The notes: a model not told the origin generated them from the letters alone. 64,000 nt of DNA from Todiramphus chloris collaris (GCA_025345505.1 JANVCC010000120.1:1-64000), one strand, 5' to 3'. Positions 1-11,642 are shown, numbered from the stretch's first letter. Translations and numbers: made by a program.

Positions 1-249
1 TAAGGTCCCCCTGGAGCCTCCTCTTCTCCAGGCTGAACAACCCCAGCTTCCCCAGCCTGTCTTCATAGGAGAGGTGCTCCAGCCCTCACATTTTTGTGAC
101 TCTCCTCTGGACGCGCTCCAACAGGCCCACGTCCTTCTTGTGTTGGGGGCTCCATAGCTGGACACAGCACTCCAGGTGAGGTCTCACCAGGGCAGGGTCG
201 AGGGGCTGGATCCCCTCTCTCCATCTGCTGGCCACGCTTCTTTCAGTGA
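1..249 (-). mobile_element. CR1 LINE fragment, reverse orientation
   Basis: Read on the minus strand this is the 3' half of a CR1 element. The + strand shows the usual reverse-complement CR1 phrases (ctgaacaaccccag, gctccagccctc, cttcttgtgttgggggctcc, ctccaggtgaggtctcacca). The homology fades after 'ctggccacgcttctttcag' near 240-249. The left edge is cut by the window. It lies in an RLF intron, antisense to the gene. Confidence 0.85.
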
Positions 250-3200
250 TCAATTAGAGCTGTAGATTTCTTATCTCCCTGCCAGTCTGGCCCATGGTGG
301 GGCCTGTTTAAGGATAAGTCCACACAAAACGCAGTGCAGCAATAACATGAGTAGGTACTTCCACACCAGCTTCAAAATTGGCTAGCCTGTGTGATAAGCT
401 GTGAAGATTTGAAGATACAAATATTAGCACAGTCTAGCAACACAACTGTGTTCCTACTTACAGAGGTTGTCAGCAGGTGTCTGTCACTGAAGTCATGTCG
501 TTCTGTCTACACTGTTGTTAGTGGTTGTTCAAATGCAAAGTGCTGATTGAAACCGTGCTGCTGTGTCCATGCGTGCCACGGTTGCCACCTCTGCTGTCTG
601 GACAAACTTCTCAAGTTCCATCTGCCTCCTCTCATGGACAAGGCAGAAGACTAAAGTCTTATCTAACACTGAATTTTATATGTGTATAAACACAGGTTTT
701 AGTACCATATGTAGCACCCCTTGTACAACAGAATTATCCACAACCACTGCAGGTTATACCCACCAAAGAGGAAAGATTCCAGGATGCAGAGCAAGATTGA
801 AGTTCACCTTTCTGATGAGCTCCTGTCTTGTGAAACTGCTGTAATACTGTTTGACCATCAAGTTACTTTCTCACTTGGAGGCTGTACTTATAAGTGTGAT
901 TAAAAAGTACTGTTACTTGAAAATAGTATGTCTTGCTAGTCTAATGATGACCTGCTGTTTGAGGGAGCAGCCTTTTGCAGTGATCTCCATCTGCTTTCTT
1001 TGTGGTGATTACTTAGCCAAATTTAGGTGATTATTTAGTGATTATTTAGCCACAATGCAGATGAATTAAAGCAACTGATATGACATATGACTTTAATTTG
1101 GAGGATTGCTTTTGTCAAATCAGCCAGTTTAACTGATGAGGTGTGAGATTACACATTACAGATGTAGTGGATATCATGGCTCTCAAAAGCAGGGAGCCCT
1201 CTGTTCCATACAAACTGTGGTGAGCACACTCATCTAACTCAGCCAGAACTGTGTAAAGCTTTCTGCAGGTTAATGGAATGCTTGATTAGTGTGTGGTCAG
1301 ATGGGATTCAAGGAAGTGCAACACTGGTGCTTCTGGAAGTTGTAAGCTGCTAAATCTGTTCAGCTGTAACATCACTCTCAGTCTAGAAAGGGAAATTCTA
1401 CCTTCCTTCCCTCCTGTCTTCACTTTTGCAGTATCTGCCAGATGGCACAGTGCTAACTCTCCACCCAGCATGGATCTCATTACTAGTCTTGCATGTTTGG
1501 AGAGCTTAAGCTGTTTCATTAGTTTATCTCAGCTTATCCTGCAGCTTTAAATCTGTACCCTGAAGCTTTATTTCACAGCTGAAGATGAAAGCAAACTTAC
1601 GTTTGTGTATGTTATTCCTCACCAAAATTGGAAGATCTTTGCAAAGATTGGTGCTGATAATCATAAAATAACGTGTAGTGCTGCTTTTAAGACTGGAGGT
1701 ATTTGCCATGTTTGGAAATTTATCTCAGAAGCAGCGCTGCTCTGGGCAGTAGGTCTGAGCTAGCCAATTGCTTTGGTCTCCAAGGATTCGGGCAATTCAT
1801 CAATCCATAAAATAATATAATCTTTAACATGAACACGAGCAATAAACGTGAACTGCAGCTAAGCAAACCTCTCCCGTCTGATACATGAGTATTACCAGAC
1901 ACCTGTCTATTGTTCTCTGTGTTCTTTGCGCTGCCTCACATCAATTTTGAAATGGAAAATTGCCTAAATACTTAGAGTTGTACTTTCTTGCCTTTTCATC
2001 TATGTGAGGATTATCTGAGGAACACTTCTACATCACCATCCTTGAGGACACCTTCAACAATGTATTTTAGCTTTGCAGAAAGAAGGGGCAGGATAAGAAA
2101 GAGGAAAGGGCAAACACTGAAGACTTTTTGCTGTGCCAAAGCCTCCTAGGAATGAGGGATTATCTCTTCTCTCACTATTCTTCCAACTCCCAGCTATGTC
2201 CTAAAGAGATACACAAAATGACTGCTTGATAAACTAATTTTCAAGTTTGTTCTGTTTCTGTTGTGATGCCGAGTTGGATTTTTTTAATACTTGTTTAAAT
2301 ATATATATTACATGCCTTCCTTGCATAAGTTTCCCTTCATACAATTCTTCCATGTTAGTCCTCATCATGTTTAATAAAAGGTTACATTTTTGTCAGCTTC
2401 TCAGGGCTAACGTGCAGTAGAAATAGTTGCATATATTCTTGGATTCTACCTTTTTTTTCCTCTCTAGTTCTGTTTTAGAACTTAAACACCTTGAATTATA
2501 TGGCTTGTGCATTAGTTTCTTGTAGGCCTATCTAGCTTCTCAGCTGTCTCTTCCTGACTATGAAAGGCTTTTCAAGACCTTAAAATAAAATTTTTAAAAA
2601 AAATTGCATTTCAAAACAAACAACAACCCACACACACACGAAAAAAAAAAAAAAACAAAAACTTGCTACAGGTAAATATCATCCATTTTTGTGCAATAAA
2701 TGTATCCCAGGTATAACAAGAACTCATTCCCTTCACATGGCTCAGGGTTTGAAAGTAGGATTACAAGAATTCAAAGGGAAAACTTTGCCAGTAGTCAGGG
2801 TAAAGGTTGCCTAGGTGTGTTTTCTTCATTCTGGTGCTAGAGGCTGTGACTGACATTGCATCTAGAAACCTGTATATCTAATTTCATGCACGGAGGGGTT
2901 ACGTTAGCAAAGGTCACATTTGCTCTACAAAAGAAATACAAGAAAAATTATGTTCAAGCAATATAAAAGGTAAAGATCCTGTCAATCTGCGTGCTTCTCA
3001 TTGTGGTGTTTCTGTGGCACTCGTGGTGGCAAACAACACAAAGTGACAGATCGCATCACTCAGGGGCTGTGTTGCCACTGGTGGTTATAATGAATGGCTG
3101 AACTGCACAGCTCTGTGCTCAAATGGTACAGGCACGTAACAGTTCAAAGACAGCAGACAAAGCCCTCGGCTTACGTATCCCTTGTGTAACACTTTACAAG

Positions 3201-3676
3201 GTGTGTTCTGCTAGATACCTTTTAGAGCACTGAGTGGCAGTTACATCATTTGAATGCAGGTGTCAACATCTAAGCTACTTGCCTACTAGGAGAGCAGTGG
3301 CTTCTTTACATTATGATTAATGATAAATTTCTATGTGAAAAACTAAGGCTCTGGAGGTGTATGTGTGGTATTTCTTGTCTAGAAAGGAACTCTATGCAGC
3401 TATAGATGACCACATTAAGCAAGGTGAATCCAATTGCCAGTGTCTTTCCTCATTAAATAACAGGATATATACTGTGTTCTGACCTGATACTTGTTTAGGA
3501 GTAAGTCACAATAACAGTTCTCTTCAGCATCTCTTGGAGGTGGAGACTTGATTGAAGTGTGTGCTGTGTTTTAATAACAAACTGTTGTGACATCAACTCT
3601 GAACTAGAGTGCATAAACTCTGGACAAATTGTGCATGTGTGCAATGTTCTTACATTCTGCTTTCAATTCTTCACAG
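250..3676 (+). other. RLF intron (part), no gene seen
   Basis: This AT-rich intronic sequence lies upstream of the RLF penultimate exon. I looked for the preceding RLF exons and did not find them, so they probably lie left of the window. Short ORFs here are cysteine- and leucine-rich noise. It holds an A-rich stretch (2640-2656) and the first copy of a diverged direct repeat (3471-3572, annotated separately). Confidence 0.6.
3471..3572 (+). repeat. Diverged direct repeat, copy 1 (upstream of RLF penultimate exon)
   Basis: About 90-100 bases here resemble 4084-4185: both read, in order, tgtgttctgacctgatacttg (or a variant), a ttagRagt block, cacaRcaac/cacaataac, a cagcaYctct block and ggagacttg. 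The two copies are in the same orientation with a period near 613 bases, and they bracket the RLF exon at 3677-3818. Identity is by eye. Confidence 0.6.
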
Positions 3677-3818
3677 GGAACTCACGCTTTTCTGGAGCAA
3701 ACTGCAGAGAAGAATAGATCCTTCTTTAGATTCCTTTTTGGAGAGATGTCGACAGTTCGGCATCATTGCCAAGACACTACAGCATTTATTTTTCTTGATC
3801 AGAGTCATACAATCTGAA
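3677..3818 (+). CDS. RLF: RLF penultimate coding exon
   Basis: The acceptor is tcttcacag and the donor is GAA followed by gtaagt. The first base completes a split codon, then the frame reads ELTLFWSKLQRRIDPSL, DSFLERCRQFGIIAKT and IRVIQSE. This matches, from memory, the conserved N-terminal region just before the zinc-finger exon of vertebrate RLF. The donor is at a codon boundary, so it joins in frame to the terminal exon at 6108 (AEEAGLAVSVLLCVRALQ). There are no stops or frameshifts. The upstream exons encoding the N-terminus are outside the window. Confidence 0.9.
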
Positions 3819-4083
3819 GTAAGTAAGCTGCAGTCCAGAGTCTTGGGACACAGCCAGAACTCATGTATTTGTTTTCTTAATAATCCTGCTGAGCTGATAG
3901 GAAATACAGTCTAATCAGTTATTCATGCTTTCTGATTTAAGTGGCTTAACTTCTAATAAAAATGTCTGAAAAATGCCTGCCACTGTAGTTTTGTGTCAGC
4001 TTGACACATTGAAATCTTCAGTCAGTGTGGAATGATTTGTTTGTTACTCCAATAGAGTATAACAGTATTTTACAAACAAAGCA

Positions 4084-4185
4084 TAGCTGTGTTTTGATCT
4101 GACGCTTGTTTAGAAGTGAGACACAGCAACAATTTTCTGCAGCACCTCTAAGAGATGGAGACTTGTCTGAAATGTCTCATTTTTG
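4084..4185 (+). repeat. Diverged direct repeat, copy 2 (downstream of RLF penultimate exon)
   Basis: This is the partner of 3471-3572. Weaker resemblance may continue past the copies (3630-3690 against 4205-4275, sharing a ttctgcttt block), which would place a decayed exon-like stretch near 4260-4300. That extension is uncertain. Confidence 0.55.
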
Positions 4186-6075
4186 TATTCTGAGAAATTA
4201 ACTTTTCCTCAAAATGTGTGATACAATTACATCTGGACTTCTGCTTTTTGTTCTGACGCCTATCTTTAGAAAATTGCAGAAAGGTTCAAGAGATGCTTAA
4301 CAACAATTTCAATAAACTTATCATCTCTGAGGAGTAATGGAAAGACTTAATTGATCCATCTACCAAGGAGGCAGATATAGCACGCTCCTCATAAGCAGAG
4401 CAGAAGGAGTAGCTGTGATTAGTCAGAGTAGTTACTCAACAGGATGTTTCTGTCTTCCTTGGCAGCTCTGACTTTTAGAATGGGTCAGTCTGAAATTTTC
4501 TGTCTCTGACTGCTATATGAAAGTAGCTTTATGGAGGGCAGTTACGAACAAAAATTAATCAAGGACACATTATTGGAGGAAAAACTTCAGGCATTTCTTC
4601 CTGAAAGACAGCATAGTTATGTCCATGTAGAGTAGAATTTGCCACATGAACTTCAGTTTTATGAATATTTCAATTAACAATACCCTCCCAGATTTGCTCA
4701 TCTTTTTGCATTCTTTTATAGGCTTGAGTTAATTTAGAGTTAAGGCATCAAATGGTTTATGGATAAAACAGATAAGGTTCCTTTCTTTTCAGTTACATTT
4801 TCAGAGTTAAAGTAGAGATCAGAAAGGTTACATGATTGTCCTGTTGTCAGATCATAGAGGAGAATCCAGAACTCTAAATTGCCAAAGATAAATTCCGGTA
4901 GTGATTGCACAGAGAAATGTTTGCTCCTAGTTCCTTTAAATTTGCCCTATTTCTAGTTTTAAAATGTGTGTGAATATGCACTACGTGTATATATATATAT
5001 ATAAAAAAAGCATAATATGTTGTTAACTATATACCATTGTTTTCTGTGTTTCCTACTAAACCATGTTAAAATGTCCTCTCCTGGGGAAATAGCCTTTTTC
5101 TTGCCATCTAGCAAATTAACACTGTCACTGTATTAAAGAAGTGTTGCATGACTTCCAGTAGGCAGTGCACAGTGAGTAGAAGAGCTTGCTATTTCTTTTA
5201 ACTTGTTAATTCTTTTTGATCTTTACCATCTGAGCTGATGTGGTTGTGTTAGCCATATGTTATCTCTCTACACTATTCAGAAATATCTTAGTTGTTACTT
5301 ATCTTTAATGATAATGCCTAAGTAGTTACTTTATGCATTCAGATTCTTTATGACGAAAAGTGTGCTTTGGGAACAATATAACTTTCAATTTTGTCCGTGT
5401 AGAATTTGGGATATATTATTTTTCTAAATCAGCATGAGAATAATATTTGTAGGTACCTTCCTGATACTATTGAGTAGCACCTCAAAGTTGCACAGACTCC
5501 TTAGAAGATGTTTTGAAATGAAATGTCAGTTATCTCCATCAGGAATTGTTTCTGCTACTGTGCTGCTTATGCTGTTGAAGGTTATTTTGTTTCAGGGTGT
5601 GAATTTACATTAATTTCCTTCTTACACAGTACTACATGTTCTGACTTAATATCCGGTATGGATGCTGCAGGAGGAATGGAAGATTTACACCATTCTCTTT
5701 TAGATGTCTGACTTAGTTACGGTTGAGAGTCACTCAACGAAGAGAGAGAGAGAGGAGATGGATGTTTTGCAACATCTAATCCCAAAACTAGTTTGTGCGA
5801 CTCCTCCAGAGAGTACGCTAAGTGTGAAGTGGCTCGCTTCACCTGAACAGTCAAAGAGGTTCCTCACATAAAATAAACTGCAAATTTAGAGTATACTCAG
5901 TGACTCAGGCACTTAACGCTCAGAAGCCTGACTCCATTCTGAATGGGCTGTAATCTGTTGGATGCTCTCATTGCCCCTGTTTTTTTATAGAACAGTTCTA
6001 GAGAGAACGTGCTTATATAGAAGAGTAACATTTGTTTTGTGGCTGCTTATTGTGTTTGTGCTGTGGTTTCTTTTC

Positions 6076-6100
6076 GTTTGTTTGTTTGTTTGTTTGTTTT
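6076..6100 (+). repeat. (GTTT)n microsatellite in the RLF terminal-exon splice acceptor
   Basis: About six GTTT units lie directly before the taaacag acceptor at 6107. The repeat therefore supplies the polypyrimidine tract of this acceptor. Confidence 0.85.
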
Positions 6101-6107
6101 TAAACAG

Positions 6108-9100
6108 GCAGAAGAAGCAGGACTTGCTGTGTCTGTTTTGTTATGTGTGAGAGCCCTTCAGATCAGATCAAACGGCAGTGATGAAATGAAGACATCAGTA
6201 TGTAAAACAATTGCATGCCTTTTACCAGAAGACCTTGAAGTTAGAAGAGCTTGTCAACTCACAGAATTTTTACTTGAGCCAACTTTGAGTGGATTTAATG
6301 TGTTGGAAGAGCTCTATATGCAACCAGATCAAAAATTTGATGAAGAAAATGCACTGGTTCCAAATTCACTCCGCTGTGAGCTGCTGTTAGCTTTGAAAGC
6401 CTATTGGCCATTTGATCCTGAATTTTGGGACTGGAAGACTTTAAAGCGACATTGCCTTAAATTGCTAGGGAAGGTAGCTTCTGATTCTGAGGATGATGCA
6501 AGTTGTAACATGTCAATCAACGAAACGGACATGTTAGAAACTTTCTTTAGTGACTATGATGAGACAAGAGAACATAAATATTATGATGGAAAAGACACAA
6601 TGAACCACCCTAAGGAAAAAGTGAGAGTAAAAAAACCAATTGGTTCTTCAGAAAGATACCAGAGATGGCTTCAATACAAATTTTTTTGTGTGCTCTGCAA
6701 AAGGGAGTGTATAGAGGCTAGAATATTGCATCATTCTAAGATGCACATGGAAGATGGTGTTTATACGTGTCCAGTGTGTACAAAAAAGTTCAAGAGAAAG
6801 GAATTCTTTGTACCACATGTCATGGAACATGTTAAAATGCCACCTAGTAGAACACACAGACCTAAAAAGAAAATGATACTGAAAAGTGAGAGATCACCAC
6901 AGAAGACAACAGCTCCCAGCAGCCCACCCCCAGTGTTTCAGGAAAAGTCACATCAGCCACAGCTGCCTGAAAACTTAGAAAATGACACACAGGAATATGT
7001 CACATTTAGCCAACTGGAAAATTGCCAGCTCCAGGACAGAGACATCTACCCGTGTCCTGGGACGGATTGCTCTCGAGTCTTTAAGCAGTTTAAATACTTA
7101 AGTGTACATCTGAAAGCAGAACATCAAAACAATGATGAGAATGCAAAACACTACTTGGATATGAAAAACCGAAGAGAGAAGTGCGCGTTCTGTCGCCGCC
7201 ACTTCATGACTTCCTTTCATTTGCGGGAGCATGAGCGCGTGCACTGCGGACCTCAGCCCTACATGTGCGTGTCAATGGATTGCTACGCCAGGTTCGGGTC
7301 AGTGAACGAGCTTCTCAACCACAAACAAACACACGATGATCTTCGTTACAAATGTGAGCTAAACGGCTGTAATATTGTTTTCAGTGACTTGGGACAACTT
7401 TATCATCACGAGGCACAGCACTTCAGAGATGCATCATACACCTGCAACTTCTTTGGCTGCAAAAAATTTTATTATTCAAAAACTGAATTTCAGAATCACC
7501 TTGCAGTGCACAATATTGAAGTGTCGAATGGGGAAGTGAAGCCAGCCCTGAAACTCGAAGAGTCGGTTTCAAAAGACAAATGCAGTTATCTTCCAGAGTC
7601 TCAGCTGCTTGAACAATCTGAAAATTCCACTCTGAATGATAACTTGGATCCCGCAGGCTCTCAGGAAATTCCACAGATTAAGGAAGAAGCTCTCTCTGAC
7701 AGTGAAGATCTAGACAGTGAAAGTAACTGCAGTCTTCATTGTGGGGACCACAGTGCAGATGCTGCAGTGAACCAAGGCCGGGTGTCTCCTCCACTGATTG
7801 ACACAGTGGCTCACAATCAATCAGTTACAGGTTTTCTTATGTCCCAGGAAGGAGTCTTCCATCCAGCAGATGTGAAACAACAGTGTTCCAGTGTGGCAGT
7901 TTGCTTTGATGAAAAAACCCTTTCCTGTGGATTTGAAGGCTGCTGTTCCACACACAAAAATTCCAGAAGTATGCAGAAACATCTTCGCAGGATCCATCCA
8001 TATAACTTTAAGGGTAAAAAAAATACAGAGGTGAAAACTAAAGACTTTCTTGATCTGTTCAGTGACACTCAGGACAGTAAATCCCCTACAGACATTAGCA
8101 CAGAGTTAGGTCATAATTCAGATATAAATGCTGACTCTCCAGAAAGCCTGTATTGTACTATAGATGCTAAAGGAAGCAATGGCCTGAAGGAAGAGACTTG
8201 TCCTTCCTCCCCAGAAACATCTTTTTATGACAGTTCTAAAGACTCAAATAATGAAGATAACATGTTGGAACTAATGTTAGGCTTGAAACATCTAAGTTTA
8301 AAAAATTCTAACATTCAGAATTCTTCAAGACACAAGCCTTTTTTGGGCTCTATACAGTCCTACTCATCTAGGGATGCCAAGTGCCCTGAGTCAGTAAATG
8401 AAACTACCTCGAAATTTCAGCTTCAAGAGCAACAAGATAATTTACCCAGCCAGTACCTTACTCAGCTGGCAGCTAAACCATTTTTCTGTGAATGTCAAGG
8501 ATGTACCTGTGAGTTTGTGACCAGAGAAGCTCTCTTAATGCATTATGTTAAAAAGCATAACTATTCAAAGGAAATGGTTCTTCAGTTAAATATGTTCCAG
8601 CATCGGTACTCACCTTTTAAGTGTCATATTTGCCAAAGATCATTTACAAGAAAAACACACCTTAGAATTCACTATAGAAACAAACATCAAATTGGCTGTG
8701 AGAGGGTAGCTCACAAGGTATGTTCTAGTGATAAACTTGAGCATGCAGGTTTATGTACAGATGACATGCGTAAAAACAGCACTGTTCCGACACCTGTCTG
8801 TGCAACAAACATTGAATTCATTGAACATTCAGACCACTCAGAACAGCTTTGTCATCCTAAAAAGGAAGACTTCAGTTCTGAGACAGATCTGGAGTCCAGT
8901 GAAGAGACAGACAATAACAGAACAAGAAAAACATCTAACGTATCTTCTCTGGACAGCCAAAGGGAAGAACTGGAAGCAAGACAGGGAAGAGGAAGTAAAA
9001 GAACAGTCGCTAAAGGAAACTTATGTTATATATTGCATAAATACCACAAACCATTTCATTGTATACACAAAAGTTGCAACTCAGCATTTACTAACCAGAA

Positions 9101-10847
9101 AGGTTTGATTCGCCATTATAGAACTGTTCACCAGTATAACAAGGAGCAGCTTTGCTTAGAAAAAGACAAAGCAAGAACAAAAAGGGAACTTGTCAAGTGT
9201 AAAAAAATATTTGCATGCAAAGAGTGTGGTAAGCGGTTTTTATGTTCTAAAGCTCTTGCTAAGCATTGTAGTGACTTCCACAATGAACTCTTAGACGATC
9301 AAAAACTGCTTGCTGAAGCTGAATCTGCGAGATTTGCTTGTAACCAAGGCCAGTGCCCTGCTGTATTTTATACGTTTGATAAACTTAAACAGCACCTAAT
9401 AGAAGACCATGCCAATGAAGAAAAATTAAACAAAGATTTTGAAATCCATTGTGACCTTAATGGCTGCGATCGAATTTTCACAAATTACAGTCACTACTCT
9501 CAACACGTGTATTTCCGACATAGTGAGTATTACGATAGTCTCTTTGGGAATCACAAAGAGGAAGAGGAAAATCAAGATAAAGATAAAAATGGCAAAAGTT
9601 ATTTGAAAGACAGTTTTGACGTAGGCAAGCAGAACGGGAAGCAGTTAAAAGAAAAATCTAAAAGAATGAGCAGAAGTAGAGAAAAGCATTTGATGAGTTT
9701 CAAAACAAAAGAGGAAGCCCTACAGATGTGCAAAGAGAAGTGTAACCAGACTCAGTACCCTTGCATGGTCCAGGGATGTTTATCTGTTGTCAAGCTGGAA
9801 AGCAGCATAGTGAGGCACTATAAGCGCACTCATCAGATGACCAATATGTATATAGAGCAGCGCATTCAGAAACTTGTTGTTTGTGTTAAATGTGGCATAA
9901 TGACTGAAAAACAGTCCTGCTCTGAAACAGCTGTAGACTCGGATAAAAATGATGTAGAAGTTAAAGAGGATAAATCAGCTGATCCTGAGTATGTGCAGGA
10001 AACTGAAAAACCTCTCGTTCCAAAGACCGACTGTGATCCTCAAGGCGTAAGCAACGAAGAGGAAAAAAAATGTGTGTCGAGTGGTGTGAGTTTTGATGCC
10101 GGTGCCTTTATGTACTCGGGCACTTTAAAATACAACCACAGTTCAAAGAACACCTGTTTTGAAGAGCGTAACGTGAGGGAGACAGTTATGTGTAAAACTG
10201 AAGATTTTTCTGGAAATAATGGAAAAGAGAATAGCTCTTATTTATCCAGTTTACAATTGGAGTTGCCAAGAGAGAAAGACCCAGAAGGATGTCAACACAG
10301 TACAGTTAATCAGAATGCACAAAGAAATGCACTTTGTGCTACAAAAGACAAATTCCAAAAGCCTCCAGTGTCCAAACCATTTGATTTAAAGACATATAAG
10401 CCAATGGGCTTTGAGTCATCATTTTTAAAATTTATTCAGGAAAGTGAGGGAAAAGATGACGATGACGATGAAGATTTTGATGAGGTAGTAGAGTGGGAAT
10501 CTCCTGAGCAGTTGCCAGTAGATAAAACCTCGCAAAAAGAGGAAAACAGTCAAGGGGATACACCAGTAAATGACTTTGTAAATGACAAAAATGTAATCAT
10601 AGCCCAAAGTAATCACGGGCAGCTAAGAGAAATACAGCCCTTGTTGTCCGAATCATCATCTGCCCCTTCTTTAGAAAACTTAAGGGCAATCTTGGACAAG
10701 GCACTAACAGACTGTGGAGACCTTGCCTTAAAACAGCTTCATTACTTAAGACCAGTAGTCGTTCTCGAAAGGTCCAAGTTTTCCACACCCCTCATAGACT
10801 TATTTCCAACGAAGAAGGCAGATGAGCTTTGTGTAGGAAGTACGTAA
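6108..10847 (+). CDS. RLF: RLF terminal exon: C2H2 zinc-finger protein RLF (C-terminal ~1,579 residues)
   Basis: RLF (rearranged L-myc fusion) is a large nuclear C2H2 zinc-finger protein of the ZNF292 family, known as a chromatin and transcription regulator. In humans it fuses to MYCL in some small-cell lung cancers. The exon starts after taaacag at 6107. The open frame continues upstream to 6039 only by reading into the intron. I count about 15 C2H2 fingers: two near 6681-6834, one at 7047-7125, four in a cluster at 7180-7513, then 7919-7995, 8478-8560, 8616-8686, 9053-9131, 9210-9282, 9332-9411, 9442-9519 and 9756-9834. Most have a C-x4-C spacing. An acidic run (DDDDDEDFDE) lies near 10455-10485. 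The conserved C-terminus ends ELCVGST before TAA at 10845-10847. The frame is intact, and a 1.6-kcodon single exon is typical of this family. Confidence 0.95.
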   Translation, partial: AEEAGLAVSVLLCVRALQIRSNGSDEMKTSVCKTIACLLPEDLEVRRACQLTEFLLEPTLSGFNVLEELYMQPDQKFDEENALVPNSLRCELLLALKAYWPFDPEFWDWKTLKRHCLKLLGKVASDSEDDASCNMSINETDMLETFFSDYDETREHKYYDGKDTMNHPKEKVRVKKPIGSSERYQRWLQYKFFCVLCKRECIEARILHHSKMHMEDGVYTCPVCTKKFKRKEFFVPHVMEHVKMPPSRTHRPKKKMILKSERSPQKTTAPSSPPPVFQEKSHQPQLPENLENDTQEYVTFSQLENCQLQDRDIYPCPGTDCSRVFKQFKYLSVHLKAEHQNNDENAKHYLDMKNRREKCAFCRRHFMTSFHLREHERVHCGPQPYMCVSMDCYARFGSVNELLNHKQTHDDLRYKCELNGCNIVFSDLGQLYHHEAQHFRDASYTCNFFGCKKFYYSKTEFQNHLAVHNIEVSNGEVKPALKLEESVSKDKCSYLPESQLLEQSENSTLNDNLDPAGSQEIPQIKEEALSDSEDLDSESNCSLHCGDHSADAAVNQGRVSPPLIDTVAHNQSVTGFLMSQEGVFHPADVKQQCSSVAVCFDEKTLSCGFEGCCSTHKNSRSMQKHLRRIHPYNFKGKKNTEVKTKDFLDLFSDTQDSKSPTDISTELGHNSDINADSPESLYCTIDAKGSNGLKEETCPSSPETSFYDSSKDSNNEDNMLELMLGLKHLSLKNSNIQNSSRHKPFLGSIQSYSSRDAKCPESVNETTSKFQLQEQQDNLPSQYLTQLAAKPFFCECQGCTCEFVTREALLMHYVKKHNYSKEMVLQLNMFQHRYSPFKCHICQRSFTRKTHLRIHYRNKHQIGCERVAHKVCSSDKLEHAGLCTDDMRKNSTVPTPVCATNIEFIEHSDHSEQLCHPKKEDFSSETDLESSEETDNNRTRKTSNVSSLDSQREELEARQGRGSKRTVAKGNLCYILHKYHKPFHCIHKSCNSAFTNQKGLIRHYRTVHQYNKEQLCLEKDKARTKRELVKCKKIFACKECGKRFLCSKALAKHCSDFHNELLDDQKLLAEAESARFACNQGQCPAVFYTFDKLKQHLIEDHANEEKLNKDFEIHCDLNGCDRIFTNYSHYSQHVYFRHSEYYDSLFGNHKEEEENQDKDKNGKSYLKDSFDVGKQNGKQLKEKSKRMSRSREKHLMSFKTKEEALQMCKEKCNQTQYPCMVQGCLSVVKLESSIVRHYKRTHQMTNMYIEQRIQKLVVCVKCGIMTEKQSCSETAVDSDKNDVEVKEDKSADPEYVQETEKPLVPKTDCDPQGVSNEEEKKCVSSGVSFDAGAFMYSGTLKYNHSSKNTCFEERNVRETVMCKTEDFSGNNGKENSSYLSSLQLELPREKDPEGCQHSTVNQNAQRNALCATKDKFQKPPVSKPFDLKTYKPMGFESSFLKFIQESEGKDDDDDEDFDEVVEWESPEQLPVDKTSQKEENSQGDTPVNDFVNDKNVIIAQSNHGQLREIQPLLSESSSAPSLENLRAILDKALTDCGDLALKQLHYLRPVVVLERSKFSTPLIDLFPTKKADELCVGST

Positions 10848-11234
10848 GTAGTTTTGCTTAGAGCGGATTGCCTCCACTACTGCTATATGGGGAGAACTTC
10901 AAATTAGAACAATAATTGTTACAGTACACACTGTTTAGGTTAGTTTAGGTTGTTTAATTCCATGAATGTATAATATCTATCAAAAGTATTGGCCAAGTTA
11001 ATTTAGCTCCCCATTTTTCTCTGTGGACTATGCTGATTTTGGTGCTATTTAAACCCATCGGAATACTGGGGGCTTCCTCTTGAGCGTAAATGTGCATGAT
11101 TGTATATGGAACAAGTACTAGGGTACCAGGGTTTGGGGGGCAGTGGAGTTACTTGACTTGAATGTGCACCCTAGGGTGCTTTGTGTAACATATTGTACAC
11201 TACAGCATCTTATATTTTTTGAGTTATGAGTTTC

Positions 11235-11240
11235 AATAAA
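11235..11240 (+). terminator. Polyadenylation signal, RLF (proximal)
   Basis: AATAAA lies about 390 bases after the RLF stop, followed by T-rich sequence (ttacagtttttcaccc). This fits a canonical vertebrate poly(A) site. Confidence 0.6.
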
Positions 11241-11642
11241 TTACAGTTTTTCACCCATTTGTTACTGTACAGTAAATTTTTAATGTGGTTCACTTGTGAT
11301 TTAATTTGGGACCATTCTGAGTGCATTGGACAATGTTGCTTAAGTTTTTTGCATTTGTAGATAATTTATCAGAGTGATGAAACATTATAGATACAGAAAA
11401 GTAAAGTATTACTTTTTATTTTATGATATTCTCTGTGCTTTTTTCAGACATGAAAGAATTATAATTAGTACAGGCCGAAAGCACTTGCCACTTAGAGATG
11501 AGAAAGTCCTAGTTACCTTTTCCTTTAAAGGAAGAAGGTGCTTCTGAGAGCGTGTGGTACAACAGAAATGTTTGAAGAGCATTGCCAGACTTCCAAGAGA
11601 GTTGTCACATTTTGGGTTCCATGATTAGAGTTTTTGCTAACG

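Larger units (their letters stand above)
3819..6107 (+). other. RLF last intron, no gene seen
   Basis: This is the AT-rich intron between the penultimate and terminal RLF exons. It holds the second copy of the diverged direct repeat (4084-4185), a short TA microsatellite (about 4988-5003), a GA-rich run near 5741-5757 and the GTTT microsatellite that forms the 3' splice-site pyrimidine tract. I see no additional exon. Confidence 0.6.

Noticed and set aside
6039..6107. Start of RLF at the upstream ATG at 6039
   Set aside because: The reading frame there is intronic (it includes the GTTT microsatellite). The acceptor taaacag at 6107 and homology beginning AEEAGLAVS place the exon start at 6108.
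8728..9108. 126-codon plus-strand ORF inside the RLF exon
   Set aside because: It is an out-of-frame shadow of the zinc-finger coding sequence.
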